Below are positions 27,316 through 36,946 of a stretch of DNA of 64,000 nt, piece by piece. The position numbers and the translations under genes are program-made. Each line of letters starts with the position of its first letter. Position 1 is the stretch's first letter. A model generated the notes under the pieces. The model did not search any database and was not told where the DNA came from. It saw only the letters and a program-made list of their open reading frames with translations. This DNA is from Deltaproteobacteria bacterium. Lineage in GTDB: Bacteria; Desulfobacterota; Binatia; UBA9968. Location of the stretch: positions 1-64,000 of the forward strand of contig JACQUW010000211.1 in the NCBI GenBank assembly GCA_016210115.1, written 5' to 3'.

Positions 27316-28611
27316 CTAAAGGCCCATTCTCGTGAAGGATTGCTCCAGCGCTCTCAAGGCCTGATCGACCTCGTCCTTCTTGATGTTAAGAGGCGGACTA
27401 ATGCGGATTACATTTCCCATGAGACCGCCCTTGCCGATCAGAAGCCCTTCGGCCTTCGTTAACTCGAAGAGTCTTCGGACAGCCTCCGGGTTCGGCTCCT
27501 TCTTCTCCCCCACGAGTTCGAGCGCTTGCATCAGACCCATACCGCGCACATCTCCAATGACGGGAAATCTTTGCTTTAAGGCCTCCAGCCCGTCTCTTAA
27601 CCGCTGCCCCATGACCCGGGCATTTTCGATCAGATTATCTTCTTCAATGACCTGAATGGTGGCGAGGGCCGCGGCACAGGTCACCGGATTGCCCCCAAAC
27701 GTGGAGATAGACATTCCCTTCAGGCTATCGGCAACTTCAGGGGTGGCAATGGTAGCTCCGATGGGAGCGCCGTTGGCCATTCCTTTGGCAAAAGTCATTA
27801 TGTCCGGCTCGACGCCCCAATGTTCTATTCCGAACATCTTGCCACCGGTCCTGCCCCAGGCCGTCTGGACCTCGTCACAAATCAAGAGCCCTTCGTACTT
27901 CCGAATGATCGACAGGACCTCCTGAAAATACTCTTTCGGAGGTGTGATAAATCCACCAATGCCCTGGATCGGCTCGACGAAAAATGCCGCGATGCGTCCA
28001 GAGGTCATTGTTTGGATCGCCTCCTCGAGATCTTTAGCGCACTTGAGCTCACAACTCGGATAGCTAAGGCCAAAAGGGCAGCGGTAACAGTAAGGATTGG
28101 GAATGTGGTGGATGCCTGCAACGGGTGTCGGCGTAAGCCGCCATGAAGACTGGGCCGTAAGGCTCATCGCGAGACAGGAGCGACCGCTGTAGCTGTGCCG
28201 CAGAGCTATGACATCCTGGCACCGGGTGTGAAGCTGGGCGAGGAGGACTGCAGTTTCATTAGCCTCGGTGCCGCTGTTCGTGAAGAGAGACTTTTGCAGC
28301 CGCCCGGGAGTGATTTGAGCCAGCTTCTCAGCAAGACGGACATGGGGCTCGTTTGGGTAAAGCGTTGAGATATGTTGGAGTTTGCCCGTTTGATCTCGAA
28401 GAGCTTGTGTAACGCTCTCGTTGCAATGACCGACGCTGATCGTGACGATGCCGCCGAAAAAATCCAAATACTCCTTCCCATCGATGTCGTAGACATAGCT
28501 TCCCCTGGCGTGATCCACAATCAGAGGGTCTTCGTAGTAGTTGGCTATGCAGGAAAACAGATATTTTCTGTGTTTATCAATAATATCTTCTTTGTTTTTC
28601 TTAGCTTCCAT
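27316..28611 (-). CDS. Class III aminotransferase (AGXT2-like)
   Basis: A 431-residue PLP-dependent aminotransferase of subgroup III. The PLP-binding features are LFTNSGTEANETAVLLAQ, LLICDEVQTAWGRTG and the Schiff-base lysine in DIMTFAKGMANGAPIGA. The overall sequence resembles alanine-glyoxylate and 4-aminobutyrate-type enzymes; the exact amino donor is not readable. ATG 28611 is preferred over 28662. An unusual cysteine-rich stretch (YCYRCPFGLSYPSCELKC) near residue 180 also occurs in related enzymes. Confidence 0.92.
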   Translation of the reverse strand: MEAKKNKEDIIDKHRKYLFSCIANYYEDPLIVDHARGSYVYDIDGKEYLDFFGGIVTISVGHCNESVTQALRDQTGKLQHISTLYPNEPHVRLAEKLAQITPGRLQKSLFTNSGTEANETAVLLAQLHTRCQDVIALRHSYSGRSCLAMSLTAQSSWRLTPTPVAGIHHIPNPYCYRCPFGLSYPSCELKCAKDLEEAIQTMTSGRIAAFFVEPIQGIGGFITPPKEYFQEVLSIIRKYEGLLICDEVQTAWGRTGGKMFGIEHWGVEPDIMTFAKGMANGAPIGATIATPEVADSLKGMSISTFGGNPVTCAAALATIQVIEEDNLIENARVMGQRLRDGLEALKQRFPVIGDVRGMGLMQALELVGEKKEPNPEAVRRLFELTKAEGLLIGKGGLMGNVIRISPPLNIKKDEVDQALRALEQSFTRMGL

Positions 28612-28705
28612 TGGTCTCGACCCTGTTAACCCTATATCACCCTTACCAGGAACTAACAACATAGGCCGAATGCGCTGGGTATTTTATGCACAAATCATTA
28701 ATGTA

Positions 28706-28734
28706 TTGACTTTTCATACATGGCAATGTATTGG
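28706..28734 (+). promoter_or_regulatory. Putative sigma-70 promoter
   Basis: TTGACT (28706-28711) and TATTGG (28729-28734) with a 17-base spacer in an AT-rich gap. The -10 box lies 10 bases before the ATG of the hydrolase, so the transcript leader would be very short or absent. A moderate match only. Confidence 0.4.
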
Positions 28735-28744
28735 TATCAGACTT

Positions 28745-29737
28745 ATGAATTTTTCCCCGAAGAGGTTTACTACCGAAACAGCGGCTAGCCAGCGGCTTTG
28801 GACAGGGGTCGGTTGGGCTGTTGCTATGGCGGAGGACGAAGGTCGCCATGTGTGCTATTCCCATCCCAGCCGTATCGCGGCGACGAAAAAAGGGCCGATC
28901 GAGTACGCCATGCAAGGCGATGGTCCGGCTGTGCTGGTTATCCATGGCTGTCCAGGTGGCTACGATCAGGGGCTTATCGCGGCAAGATTAACAAGGGACC
29001 CCGCATTCAAGTTCATTGCCCCATCGCGGCCGGGATACCTGCGCACGCCCTTAACCGTGGGCGCGACTCCGGAGGCGCAAGCCGATGCTTACGCAGCTCT
29101 GCTCGATGCATTGGAGATTCGTCGCGCTGCGATCATTGGAATTTCAGGAGGAGGGCCATCCGCGCTCCACTTTGCAGCTCGTCATCCCGACAGGTGCTGG
29201 GGAGTTGTAACCGTAAGCGCCATAGGCAAACAGCTAAGCGCTTCCGAAATCGACAACTGCCAGTCCCTTCGTAGACGGACGCTTTTTACATTGGGTTTGT
29301 TCTCCAGCTTGCTTTGGAATGGCGCGCTGGCCGCAGCCAGACAGTGCTTGGAAAGACTGCTTAGCAATGTGAAAAAAGTCGCCACTGTTTGGTCATTCAG
29401 GCCCGAAGAGCGAGTGGAGTTTTTCCTGGGGCTGCTCAGGAATTGCACAATGATTTCCATGCGAAAAGCGGGTTTGAGAAACGACGTGACGCAACTGACC
29501 GACATGCCGGGAATACCCTTGAACGAGATTAAGACCCCAACCCTGATCTTGCATGGCACCGCTGATGACGTTGTTCCGTACGCTCACGCAGAGTTCATTG
29601 CCCGCGGTGTGGCCCATTCGGAGCTCGCTCCCGTCAGGGGAGGCCGGCATCTCTTCTTTGCGACTCACAGAGAACAGGTCCTTCCCGCAGTCATGGAATT
29701 TCTCAGGCGCAATGCGCCCATGACCTCTCCAGGCTAA
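28745..29737 (+). CDS. Alpha/beta hydrolase
   Basis: A 330-residue hydrolase. The nucleophile elbow is GISGGGPSAL (G-x-S-x-G), the oxyanion region VLVIHGCPGGYDQG, the acid in LHGTADDVVPYAHA and the His in GGRHLFFATH. Similar proteins include C-C bond hydrolases and esterases; the substrate is unknown. A start at 28745 removes an unlikely upstream extension that overlaps the divergent aminotransferase gene. Another possible start lies 27 codons further in. Confidence 0.85.
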   Translation: MNFSPKRFTTETAASQRLWTGVGWAVAMAEDEGRHVCYSHPSRIAATKKGPIEYAMQGDGPAVLVIHGCPGGYDQGLIAARLTRDPAFKFIAPSRPGYLRTPLTVGATPEAQADAYAALLDALEIRRAAIIGISGGGPSALHFAARHPDRCWGVVTVSAIGKQLSASEIDNCQSLRRRTLFTLGLFSSLLWNGALAAARQCLERLLSNVKKVATVWSFRPEERVEFFLGLLRNCTMISMRKAGLRNDVTQLTDMPGIPLNEIKTPTLILHGTADDVVPYAHAEFIARGVAHSELAPVRGGRHLFFATHREQVLPAVMEFLRRNAPMTSPG

Positions 29738-29801
29738 TAAAGCTCCGAGCCAAAGATATACCTCCTTAATCTTTGAACGGCGCGGCAAGCAAGGCGAAGC
29801 G

Positions 29802-30494
29802 TTACCGCGAAGGGTTGATATCCCACTTGCCCCTGATGGTGGAAAAACGCAGCGCTTTTTCAAGTTTCCGCAAAAACAGTTTCCGAGACATCTCTTGGGC
29901 GCCGAGGCTGATTAGATGCCGGGTCGTTACTTGAGCGTCGATCATGTGAAAATCCCACGCCTTTAATCGTTCGACCAAAGCGGCGAGAGCGACTTTGGAA
30001 GCGTCGCTTATACGGAAAAACATGGACTCACCGAAAAACGCTCTTCCCAAAGACACTCCATAGATACCACCCACGAGCTCGCCGTCACGCCAGCTCTCTA
30101 CGGAATGGCAGTAGCCCAATTCGTGCAGGCGAATGTAAGCTGTTCTCATCTCCGGAATAATCCAGGTTCCCTGTTGCCCTTTCCGGGGCGTCGTCGCACA
30201 GGCCTGAATGACTTTCGCAAAGACGCGATCGAACGTGACTTGAAAAACGCGTTTCCGCAGCATCTGGTGGAGCCGGCGCGAAATATGGAAATTTTGAAGA
30301 TCGAGGACCAGGCGTGGATCCGGGGACCACCATAAAATAGGTTGTCCTTCTCCGTACCACGGAAAAATTCCCATCCGATAGGCGAGGAGAAGTCTTTCAC
30401 TGCTCAAGTCGCCGCCGACGGCGAGCAATCCATCCGGCTCGGCATGGTGGGGTGGCGGGAAAACGAGCTCGTCTATAAGCCGATAAACAGGCAT
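29802..30494 (-). CDS. aat: Leucyl/phenylalanyl-tRNA-protein transferase
   Basis: A 230-residue enzyme that adds Leu or Phe to proteins with N-terminal Arg or Lys, marking them for ClpS/ClpAP degradation. Family motifs are GLLAVGGDLSSERLLLAYRMGIFPW, WWSPDPRLVL, TWIIPEMRTAYIRLHELGY and GGIYGVSLGRAFFGESMF. ATG 30494 (MPVYRLIDELVFPPP) matches the family start. Confidence 0.95.
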   Translation of the reverse strand: MPVYRLIDELVFPPPHHAEPDGLLAVGGDLSSERLLLAYRMGIFPWYGEGQPILWWSPDPRLVLDLQNFHISRRLHQMLRKRVFQVTFDRVFAKVIQACATTPRKGQQGTWIIPEMRTAYIRLHELGYCHSVESWRDGELVGGIYGVSLGRAFFGESMFFRISDASKVALAALVERLKAWDFHMIDAQVTTRHLISLGAQEMSRKLFLRKLEKALRFSTIRGKWDINPSR

Positions 30495-30743
30495 ACCTTG
30501 AAAAAGATTGTAATCCTGGAGAGAAACTAATCCAACGGTCAAGGCAGCCGGCGGAAACACTGCCCGGCGGACCTGCGCGATGGCACGCTGGAAAGTGTGG
30601 CTTCTCGGACCTGGAGTGCGAAGCCCCGCAGCGGGCTTGCCGAAATGATTCAGGCGAGTATGCGTATCCTGCGAGCCGATCTTGCAAAACGCCGCCTGGG
30701 AGGTAATATCCTATCCGGCGGGCATTGTGATATAGTAGATATT

Positions 30744-31112
30744 ATGTTCCAGAGAATCGACCATGTCGCTGTTCATGTTCGCGATCTGGACCGATCGGTC
30801 GCGTTTTACGAGACCCACTTCGGTTTCCAGAAGTACTTTCAGCATGCCGGCACGGGAGGCATGCAAATCGCGTATCTCAGGCTCGGAGACACGGTTTTGG
30901 AGCTGACTCACAGATCTGACGGGTCCATGGCCGGATTTCATTTTTGTCTCGAAACGGATGACTTTGAAAAGGCTGTCGCTCAACTCCAACAACGGGGGGT
31001 GGAGATGATTAAAGCTCCCCATGACACCGCCGCAAGGGAACCGAGAGAAAAAGGCTGGCGGAGGGTTGTTTTTCGCGGTCCTGATGGCGAACAAATCGAA
31101 TTGCGGGGATGA
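30744..31112 (+). CDS. VOC family (glyoxalase-like) protein
   Basis: A 122-residue single-domain vicinal oxygen chelate protein. The usual landmarks are present: RIDHVAVHVRDLDRSVAFYE with a metal-ligand His near residue 7, LELTHRSDGS, a middle GFHFCLETDDFEKAV and the final FRGPDGEQIEL with a Glu ligand. Members include glyoxalase I and methylmalonyl-CoA epimerase; nothing here decides between them. Confidence 0.87.
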   Translation: MFQRIDHVAVHVRDLDRSVAFYETHFGFQKYFQHAGTGGMQIAYLRLGDTVLELTHRSDGSMAGFHFCLETDDFEKAVAQLQQRGVEMIKAPHDTAAREPREKGWRRVVFRGPDGEQIELRG

Positions 31113-31142
31113 CGCGAAGTTGTCCAGGCGGGAGAAAGTCTT

Positions 31143-31451
31143 ATGTCTGAAAAACAACTGCCAATAATTCAGGTTACCTGTCCCTGCTGCGGAGCCATGC
31201 TGACGATTGATCCCACCCTGCGCGCGGTTTTGGAGCACAAGCTGCCCGTCAAACCGCAACTCGTGGCGCAGCTAAAAGACGCCGCCAGACTTGTGGAACA
31301 AGAAGCGGTAAGGCGTCAGGAACGTTACCAGCAGATCGTGGAGGCTGAGAAAAACAAGGGCAAAGTTTTGGATAAGAAATTCCAGGAGCTTCTAAAGCGG
31401 GCCAAAGAGGAGCCGCTTGAAAAACCTTTGAAAGACATCGACCTCGATTAG
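31143..31451 (+). CDS. Hypothetical protein with CPCC zinc knuckle
   Basis: A 102-residue protein. The N-terminus carries VTCPCCGAML, a single half of a zinc ribbon, followed by TIDPTLRAVL. From residue 40 on it is a charged, probably coiled-coil helix. Its start is well supported by GGGAGAAAG before the ATG at 31143. It lies 30 bases after the VOC gene. I do not recognise its function; the half zinc ribbon suggests pairing with a partner or dimerisation. Confidence 0.7.
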   Translation: MSEKQLPIIQVTCPCCGAMLTIDPTLRAVLEHKLPVKPQLVAQLKDAARLVEQEAVRRQERYQQIVEAEKNKGKVLDKKFQELLKRAKEEPLEKPLKDIDLD

Positions 31452-31544
31452 CGGGTGCCGAGAACTCCGTTCGCCCCTCAACGAACCCGCGACGAACAGA
31501 GGAAAAGTTACTGTGACTCCTTTGTGGCGAAATGATCCGGCTTC

Positions 31545-32624
31545 TTACCCCTCTCGTTCTGCCGGTTCTTTAGGTCTCGGTGCGACAATAACGGGCTGAT
31601 GAAGGAGTTTACCTTTGCGATAAACCGTAAGGTTCATTTTGCTACCAGCCTCAGTTCCGCCGACGATGCGGGTAAGCTCTCGCGGACTGTCCACCTCGAC
31701 TCCGTTAATCGCAAGAATCACGTCCTGAGGAAGGATGTTGCTTTTCGCTGCCGGCTGATCCGGCAGCACGCTATTGACCAGAACCCCTCGCGCCGGTGAA
31801 AGGCCCAGTGCGTCCGCCTGCTCCAGCGTGAGCTCCGAAACCCTGACGCCCAGCCAACCCCAAACGATCTTCTCTCCTCTTGCGAGCCTCGGGAGGATTT
31901 TTTTGATTACGCTGATAGGAACGGCAAATCCCATACGACCGCTCTGGGACGCCATTGTCATCATTCCCACGACGTCACCGCGCAAATTAACCAGCGGTCC
32001 GCCGCTTGAGCCGGGGCTCGCCCCCGCATCGGTTTGTATGAAATCGAAAGCGGTTTGGACTTTTTCTCCTCTTCCGCGCCGGCTCACGATGCCCAGGCTT
32101 AAAGAACTCTCGCGTCCAAAAGGATAGCTCAGAGAAAATACCAGCTCCCCTATTTTGATATTACTGGACTCTCCTAACGCCAGTGTCGGAAGGTCGCGGC
32201 CATCGATCTTAAGAAGAGTGACATCCACCTCCGGCTCCGAGGCCACAACCTGAGCGCGCAGGCGGCGCCGATCATAGAGAACCACCTCCACATCCTGGGC
32301 GCCATCGGTGACGTGATGCGCCGTGAGGATATAACCTTCGGGATGAATGATAAAGCCGGACCCGCGGCTGTTCCCCGGAGTGTCGGCCCCACGCTCACGG
32401 CCGGTCGAATTTCGGACGGCGCGGATCTGGACTGCGGCTGGTTGCACCTTTTCAGCTAAACGCGTGAAGGCGCGGCCCAGACGCTCTAACTCCGGATCGG
32501 CTTCGCCGGTGGCACCCTCGCGCCACAGGGGCTGAGTTTCGGATCGGGCATTTCCATTCATCAAGCCGAGAGCTAAAAGAGACAAAAGGAACATCAACGA
32601 TACTGCGCTAGACAGGTGGTTCAT
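31545..32624 (-). CDS. HtrA/DegP-like serine protease
   Basis: A 359-residue exported protease. A signal peptide (residues 1-27) is followed by a trypsin-like domain with His in ILTAHHVTDG, Asp in EPEVDVTLLKID and the nucleophile in TDAGASPGSSGGPL. One PDZ domain follows (GWLGVRVSELTLEQADALGL ... AAKSNILPQDVILAINGVEV). This is the DegS/DegQ-like layout with a single PDZ. It probably acts in periplasmic protein quality control. ATG 32624 gives a clean signal peptide. Confidence 0.93.
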   Translation of the reverse strand: MNHLSSAVSLMFLLSLLALGLMNGNARSETQPLWREGATGEADPELERLGRAFTRLAEKVQPAAVQIRAVRNSTGRERGADTPGNSRGSGFIIHPEGYILTAHHVTDGAQDVEVVLYDRRRLRAQVVASEPEVDVTLLKIDGRDLPTLALGESSNIKIGELVFSLSYPFGRESSLSLGIVSRRGRGEKVQTAFDFIQTDAGASPGSSGGPLVNLRGDVVGMMTMASQSGRMGFAVPISVIKKILPRLARGEKIVWGWLGVRVSELTLEQADALGLSPARGVLVNSVLPDQPAAKSNILPQDVILAINGVEVDSPRELTRIVGGTEAGSKMNLTVYRKGKLLHQPVIVAPRPKEPAEREG

Positions 32625-32744
32625 AATCGATCTCTGATTTCCAGTCTGACTTGACGGCCGGCGTCTGTTTCGCGCGCCGGATTTCATAAAGGCCGCTTAT
32701 TAACAATCTGCGCATAAAAGCGCAAGCGCCTTCGCAACACGGCC

Positions 32745-33746
32745 CTATTTTTCGTAGAGCTTTTTGATAAAACCGCTCTTGTCCAGCTCCTCGACAAAAC
32801 TCGTATCGACGAACTCCTCAGGCTTGTGTTTGTAAACATCGGGACGCCTTTGCGCTACGTATTCGTAACTGGTCTTCATTCCTTTGATGTTGGGGTAAGG
32901 GGCGGCAAGGCGATGCTGGGCAAATAAATCCCAGGACTCCTGCGCTAACGAATCGTCGTCCAGGCGAAGCGTTTTCTTGATCACCTTCTTGGCAAACTCC
33001 GGATCTTGTTTGAACCGGGCGATTCCTTCTAGATGAGCGCGCATGTATCTCAACACGAGGTCGCGATCCTGGCGAACCTGGGCACGCGTTGTCGCAATTT
33101 CACTCCAGGGATAGTCCACCTCTTTGAAAAAGTCCCAAAACTGAAAAAAGCCGGCGCGCTGCGCCAGGATATATGAGGGATGGGATAGCGCCGCGGCAGG
33201 CACTTTTCCCTGCCTCAAAGCTAAAAGCCGATCGGAGTCTCCGCCGAGCTGCAGTAACGCGAAGTCTTTATCCGGATTTAACCCCTTGATCTTAGCGAGA
33301 TGACGAACGAGAAAGTCCGTGAGGGAACCAAAGGTCGTCACGGCAACGGTTTTGCCTTTGAGGTCCTCGGGGCGTTTGATGTCGGGTCTGACCATAAGCG
33401 ATTGAACGACGCCGGGCATCGTATGGGCCAAAATCACCATGTCCGATCCCGCGAGCACCGCGTTCATTACCGTCGGGGTGGCGATCGGAGAAATGGCTAC
33501 GCTGCCTGCGACCAGTGCCCTTGAAGCGATTCCCGACCCTTGCATAACGACAACGTCAGCGTCGAGGCCGTGTTTCTCGAAGAGCTTCGCTTCCTTGGCG
33601 ACGAAAATGATCATGTTCCCCATGCTGACCGCGGGGACACCGACATGAATCTTCTTTAAAGCTTTTCCCTGGGAAAATACCGCTGTCGGCGAGAACAAGA
33701 TGAGACTGCACAATAAGGCCGGCCACCTCATCCAAGGAAAAAACAT
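32745..33746 (-). CDS. ABC solute-binding protein, NMT1/THI5 type
   Basis: A 333-residue exported binding protein. A signal peptide (to about AVFSQG) is followed by the SsuA/THI5-like fold: IHVGVPAVSMGNMIIFVAKE, VVVMQGSGIASRALVAGSV and DLKGKTVAVTTFGS. Such proteins bind sulfonates, nitrate, pyrimidine precursors or aromatic acids. No permease or ATPase gene is next to it. ATG 33746 sits 8 bases after GGAG, better than the GTG at 33755. It is divergent from the E1 dehydrogenase operon. Confidence 0.88.
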   Translation of the reverse strand: MFFPWMRWPALLCSLILFSPTAVFSQGKALKKIHVGVPAVSMGNMIIFVAKEAKLFEKHGLDADVVVMQGSGIASRALVAGSVAISPIATPTVMNAVLAGSDMVILAHTMPGVVQSLMVRPDIKRPEDLKGKTVAVTTFGSLTDFLVRHLAKIKGLNPDKDFALLQLGGDSDRLLALRQGKVPAAALSHPSYILAQRAGFFQFWDFFKEVDYPWSEIATTRAQVRQDRDLVLRYMRAHLEGIARFKQDPEFAKKVIKKTLRLDDDSLAQESWDLFAQHRLAAPYPNIKGMKTSYEYVAQRRPDVYKHKPEEFVDTSFVEELDKSGFIKKLYEK

Positions 33747-33836
33747 AAGAATCACTCCGTTGGATTGAATGCTATTGTTCCCAAGATATAGTCAAGGGAG
33801 CGGCGGCTTGTCAATCTCGGTCGTTGCCATGGCCTG

Positions 33837-33864
33837 TTGACAAATCCGTATCTTCGCGTGTAAT
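33837..33864 (+). promoter_or_regulatory. Promoter of the E1 dehydrogenase operon
   Basis: TTGACA (33837-33842) and TGTAAT (33859-33864) with a 16-base spacer, 20 bases before the ATG of the first E1 alpha gene. AAAGGAG follows as ribosome binding site. One mismatch in the -10 box. Confidence 0.6.
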
Positions 33865-33884
33865 GCGCCACAAAGGAGCGAAAC

Positions 33885-34904
33885 ATGTTGCCACAGTTGC
33901 CGCGCGAGAGGCTCATAGATCTATGTCGCAGAATGCTGACCATCCGATACTTTGAAGAAGCTCTGATCGGCCTTTACACTCAGGGACATTTTCAGGGCCA
34001 CTACCATGTCTATATCGGGCAGGAGGGAACGGGCGTGCCGGCGATTTCCTGCCTGGAAGAGAATGACTATCTTTTCACTACCCATCGTAACCATGGCCAC
34101 CTGCTGGCGCGCGGCGCAGATCCGAAGCGGCTTTTTGCCGAAATCATGGGCCGGCGTGACGGTTACAATAAGGGCAAAGGGGGGAGCTTTCACGCGGCGG
34201 CAGCGAGCCTTGGATTTCTCCATACCTCGGGGATCGTTGCTGGAATCATCCCGCTTGCGGCCGGGGTTGCTTATGCAGCGAAGGCGACAAAAAACGGTAG
34301 GATCGGGGTTGCTCTTTTTGGTGATGGGTCCCTTGAGGAGGGAGCCGCGGCCGAAGCGTTCAATCTCGCTTCGCTGTGGAAACTTCCGGTGCTTTTTCTT
34401 TGCGAGAATAACGGAAAATATGGCCGCGGCCGAGCCGTTGCGGCGGCTCAATCGTCGACGATGGCGGTTTATCCTCTGACGGACCTGCCGGCAGCGTACA
34501 AAATCCCGGCGCAGCAAGTCGATGGAATGGACGCGGGCGCCGTCCACGAAACCATCTCTAACGCGGTGAGAAAAATCCGCGCCGGCGAGGGCCCGCAGTT
34601 CATCGAAGCCCAGACTGTGCGCTGGCCGGGCAGCGAGACGAACTGGCCGGTATTGCGTGTCGCAACGGATGTCTCTTTCGCCTGGGACACAGCGTCGGTT
34701 CCGGAAACGGTGCGGGAATGGTACCGCGAGAGTGACCCGGTGCTGATCTTTATCCGCGAGCTCGCGGACGGAAAAGTGGCCACGAGAAAAGAGATTGAAG
34801 ACCTTGGGAACAGCGTCCGCCGGACTATCGATGAAGCGGCCAAAGCCGCAATTGCAAGCCCCTTTCCCGACCCGGAAGAGGCGCTTAACGGGGTCTTCGC
34901 GTAG
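33885..34904 (+). CDS. E1 alpha-like thiamine diphosphate dehydrogenase subunit, copy 1
   Basis: A 339-residue homologue of the E1 alpha subunit of pyruvate or acetoin dehydrogenases. The TPP-binding motif runs from GDGSLEEGAAAEAFNLASLW to CENN, and the N-terminal FEEALIGLYTQGHFQGHYH is typical. It differs from the classic enzymes after CENN (GKYGRGRAVAAAQSS). It is followed by its own E1 beta gene and then by a second alpha-beta pair. No E2 or E3 gene is nearby, so the complex either uses components encoded elsewhere or works without them. Confidence 0.9.
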   Translation: MLPQLPRERLIDLCRRMLTIRYFEEALIGLYTQGHFQGHYHVYIGQEGTGVPAISCLEENDYLFTTHRNHGHLLARGADPKRLFAEIMGRRDGYNKGKGGSFHAAAASLGFLHTSGIVAGIIPLAAGVAYAAKATKNGRIGVALFGDGSLEEGAAAEAFNLASLWKLPVLFLCENNGKYGRGRAVAAAQSSTMAVYPLTDLPAAYKIPAQQVDGMDAGAVHETISNAVRKIRAGEGPQFIEAQTVRWPGSETNWPVLRVATDVSFAWDTASVPETVREWYRESDPVLIFIRELADGKVATRKEIEDLGNSVRRTIDEAAKAAIASPFPDPEEALNGVFA

Positions 34905-34955
34905 AGGTTGGACGACGGAGGACGTGCTTACGGGGGAAAATAATAGAGGTGCCGT

Positions 34956-35924
34956 ATGAGAGAGCTGGCCTACTACGAAGCGAAACTGGAAGCCTTGAGC
35001 GAGATGATGGCAGACGAAAGGGTTCACCTGATGGGGGGAACTTTCTTGAGCTTGAGCCCGCGGCGGTTGCTATTTCAAAAGCTAGCAGAGAAATATCCCG
35101 GCAGGGTGGTCTCTCTCCCAATTTCTGAGCTCGGCTACTGCGGGCTTGCCATCGGGGCTGCTATGGCCGGACTGAGACCGGTGGTGGACCTCAGCACCGG
35201 GAGTTTCATCTACGAAGCCTGGCCCCAGGTGGTGAACGAGGCGGCCAACGCATTTTATATGTCGGGAGGGCAAACGCGGGCTCCGGTGGTTTTTCATTTG
35301 CTCCACGGAATTCGGGGCGCGGGGGCCGCGCAGCATTCACACAGCCCCCAGGCAATGCTTTGGAACTGCCCCGGGCTGGAGATCGTTCTGCCCTCGAGTC
35401 CGAGGGATGTCAAAGGCCTTTTAAAGAGCGCCGTGAACACTCCCAATCCGACGATTTTTGTCGATCATGTGCAGCTCTTCGAGATCCGCGGGCCGGTGCC
35501 TGAGGACGACGAGCCGATTCCTTTAGGCCGGGCTGACGTCAAGCGGGCCGGAAGCGATGTCACCGTGATTGCCACCTCCGTTGAGGTGCAGCGGAGCCTT
35601 GCCGTGGCCGAGGAACTTGCGCGCGACGGAATCCAGGTGGAGGTCATCGACCCGCGCACGCTGGTGCCGCTGGATTTTACCGCACTTCTCGCGTCGATTG
35701 AGAAGACCGGCAGAGTCGTGATCGCAGACCAGTGCCATCGAAGCTGCGGTGTTGCAGCGGAAATCTCGGCCCGAATCGCTGAGGAAGGTTTCGATAATCT
35801 CAAAGCGCCTATCCGCCGGGTCACCACGCCTGACGTTCCCGTTCCGTTCAGTCCTCCCCTGGAGCAGTTCATAACGCCGGCGGAGTCGCGCATTGCTGAG
35901 GCGATCCGTTTCGTATTGCGGTGA
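34956..35924 (+). CDS. E1 beta-like dehydrogenase subunit, copy 1
   Basis: A 322-residue transketolase-like beta subunit, pairing with the E1 alpha gene 51 bases upstream. Visible features are PISELGYCGLAIGAAMAGLR, YMSGGQTRAPVVFHLLHGIR, PSSPRDVKGLLKSAV and a C-terminal transketolase domain (VEVIDPRTLVPLDFTALLAS). AGAGGTGCCGT precedes the ATG. It is more divergent from classic acetoin/pyruvate E1 beta than copy 2. Confidence 0.9.
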   Translation: MRELAYYEAKLEALSEMMADERVHLMGGTFLSLSPRRLLFQKLAEKYPGRVVSLPISELGYCGLAIGAAMAGLRPVVDLSTGSFIYEAWPQVVNEAANAFYMSGGQTRAPVVFHLLHGIRGAGAAQHSHSPQAMLWNCPGLEIVLPSSPRDVKGLLKSAVNTPNPTIFVDHVQLFEIRGPVPEDDEPIPLGRADVKRAGSDVTVIATSVEVQRSLAVAEELARDGIQVEVIDPRTLVPLDFTALLASIEKTGRVVIADQCHRSCGVAAEISARIAEEGFDNLKAPIRRVTTPDVPVPFSPPLEQFITPAESRIAEAIRFVLR

Positions 35925-35977
35925 AGCGGCTTTCTATTTCTAAAAACCCTCTCCTGAACTGAAAAACGGAAAATCGG

Positions 35978-36943
35978 ATGAGCAAAGATCCGAATCAACT
36001 TTTGTCGATCCTGCACAGAATGTGGCTGATTCGCGCCTTTGAGGAGAAAGTCTCGGATCTTTACGCCCGGAAAGAGGTTCTTGGGCTGATTCATCTCGGG
36101 ATAGGACAGGAGGCCGTAGCGGTCGGCGCCTGTCAGGCTCTGCGGCGGGACGATTACGTGTTCGGCGGCCATCGCTCCCATGGCCACGCAATCGCTAAAG
36201 GCGCAGACCCTAGACGGCTTCTGGCGGAGCTCGCCGGGCGCTCCACGGGCTATTGCGCGGGTAAGGGAGGTTCGATGCACATTGTGGCCATGGAGGCGGG
36301 GTTTGTAACCGCGACGGGAGTCGTGGGGGGGACGATTCCTCTCGCCCTTGGCGCAGCGCTAGTGGCGAAGCAGAAGGGCCAGGGGCAAATTGCGATGGTT
36401 TTTTTTGGTGATGGCGCGGCGCAGGCCGGTCACTTTCATGAGTCTCTCAACATGGCGAGCCTCTGGCAACTTCCTGTGATCTTTGTCTGCGAGAACAACG
36501 GCTATGCCGAGTTTACCCCTCTTTCGGCGCATACCGTCGTGCCGCGGCTTGCCAACCATGCCCGAACGTATTCGATTCCGGACGTGACCGTCGATGGCAA
36601 CGACGTTTTGGCTGTGACCGAGGCCGTTGAGCGGGCCGTACAGGCTGCACGATCCACAAAGGGACCAAGCTTCATTGAGTGTCTGACCTATCGCCTGAGA
36701 GGACATTATGAAGGAGACCCGGCAAAATACCGGGAGCTCTCCGAGCTTTCCGATTGGAAAACAAAAGACCCGATTCAACGGTTCATAAAAATCCTAAAGG
36801 ACCGCAATCTCGTACCCGACCGCGCTATTCAAGAGGCGGAAAAGACGGGCCGGGGGGTCGTGGAGGAGGCGGCGAATTTCGCGCTCTCGTCTCCCTGGCC
36901 GAATCCAGAGGAAGTCGATAGCCAGGTCTTTGCGCCGAATTGA
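35978..36943 (+). CDS. E1 alpha-like dehydrogenase subunit, copy 2 (acetoin/pyruvate type)
   Basis: A 321-residue E1 alpha subunit with the full classic signature: GKGGSMHI, GDGAAQAGHFHESLNMASLW, LPVIFVCENNGYAEFT and YRLRGHYEGDP. The sequence resembles acetoin dehydrogenase AcoA and pyruvate dehydrogenase PdhA. It is followed 3 bases later by its beta subunit. Together with copy 1 it gives two non-identical pairs side by side, which suggests two related 2-oxo acid or acetoin-like substrates, or a mixed complex. Confidence 0.93.
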   Translation: MSKDPNQLLSILHRMWLIRAFEEKVSDLYARKEVLGLIHLGIGQEAVAVGACQALRRDDYVFGGHRSHGHAIAKGADPRRLLAELAGRSTGYCAGKGGSMHIVAMEAGFVTATGVVGGTIPLALGAALVAKQKGQGQIAMVFFGDGAAQAGHFHESLNMASLWQLPVIFVCENNGYAEFTPLSAHTVVPRLANHARTYSIPDVTVDGNDVLAVTEAVERAVQAARSTKGPSFIECLTYRLRGHYEGDPAKYRELSELSDWKTKDPIQRFIKILKDRNLVPDRAIQEAEKTGRGVVEEAANFALSSPWPNPEEVDSQVFAPN

Positions 36944-36946
36944 ATC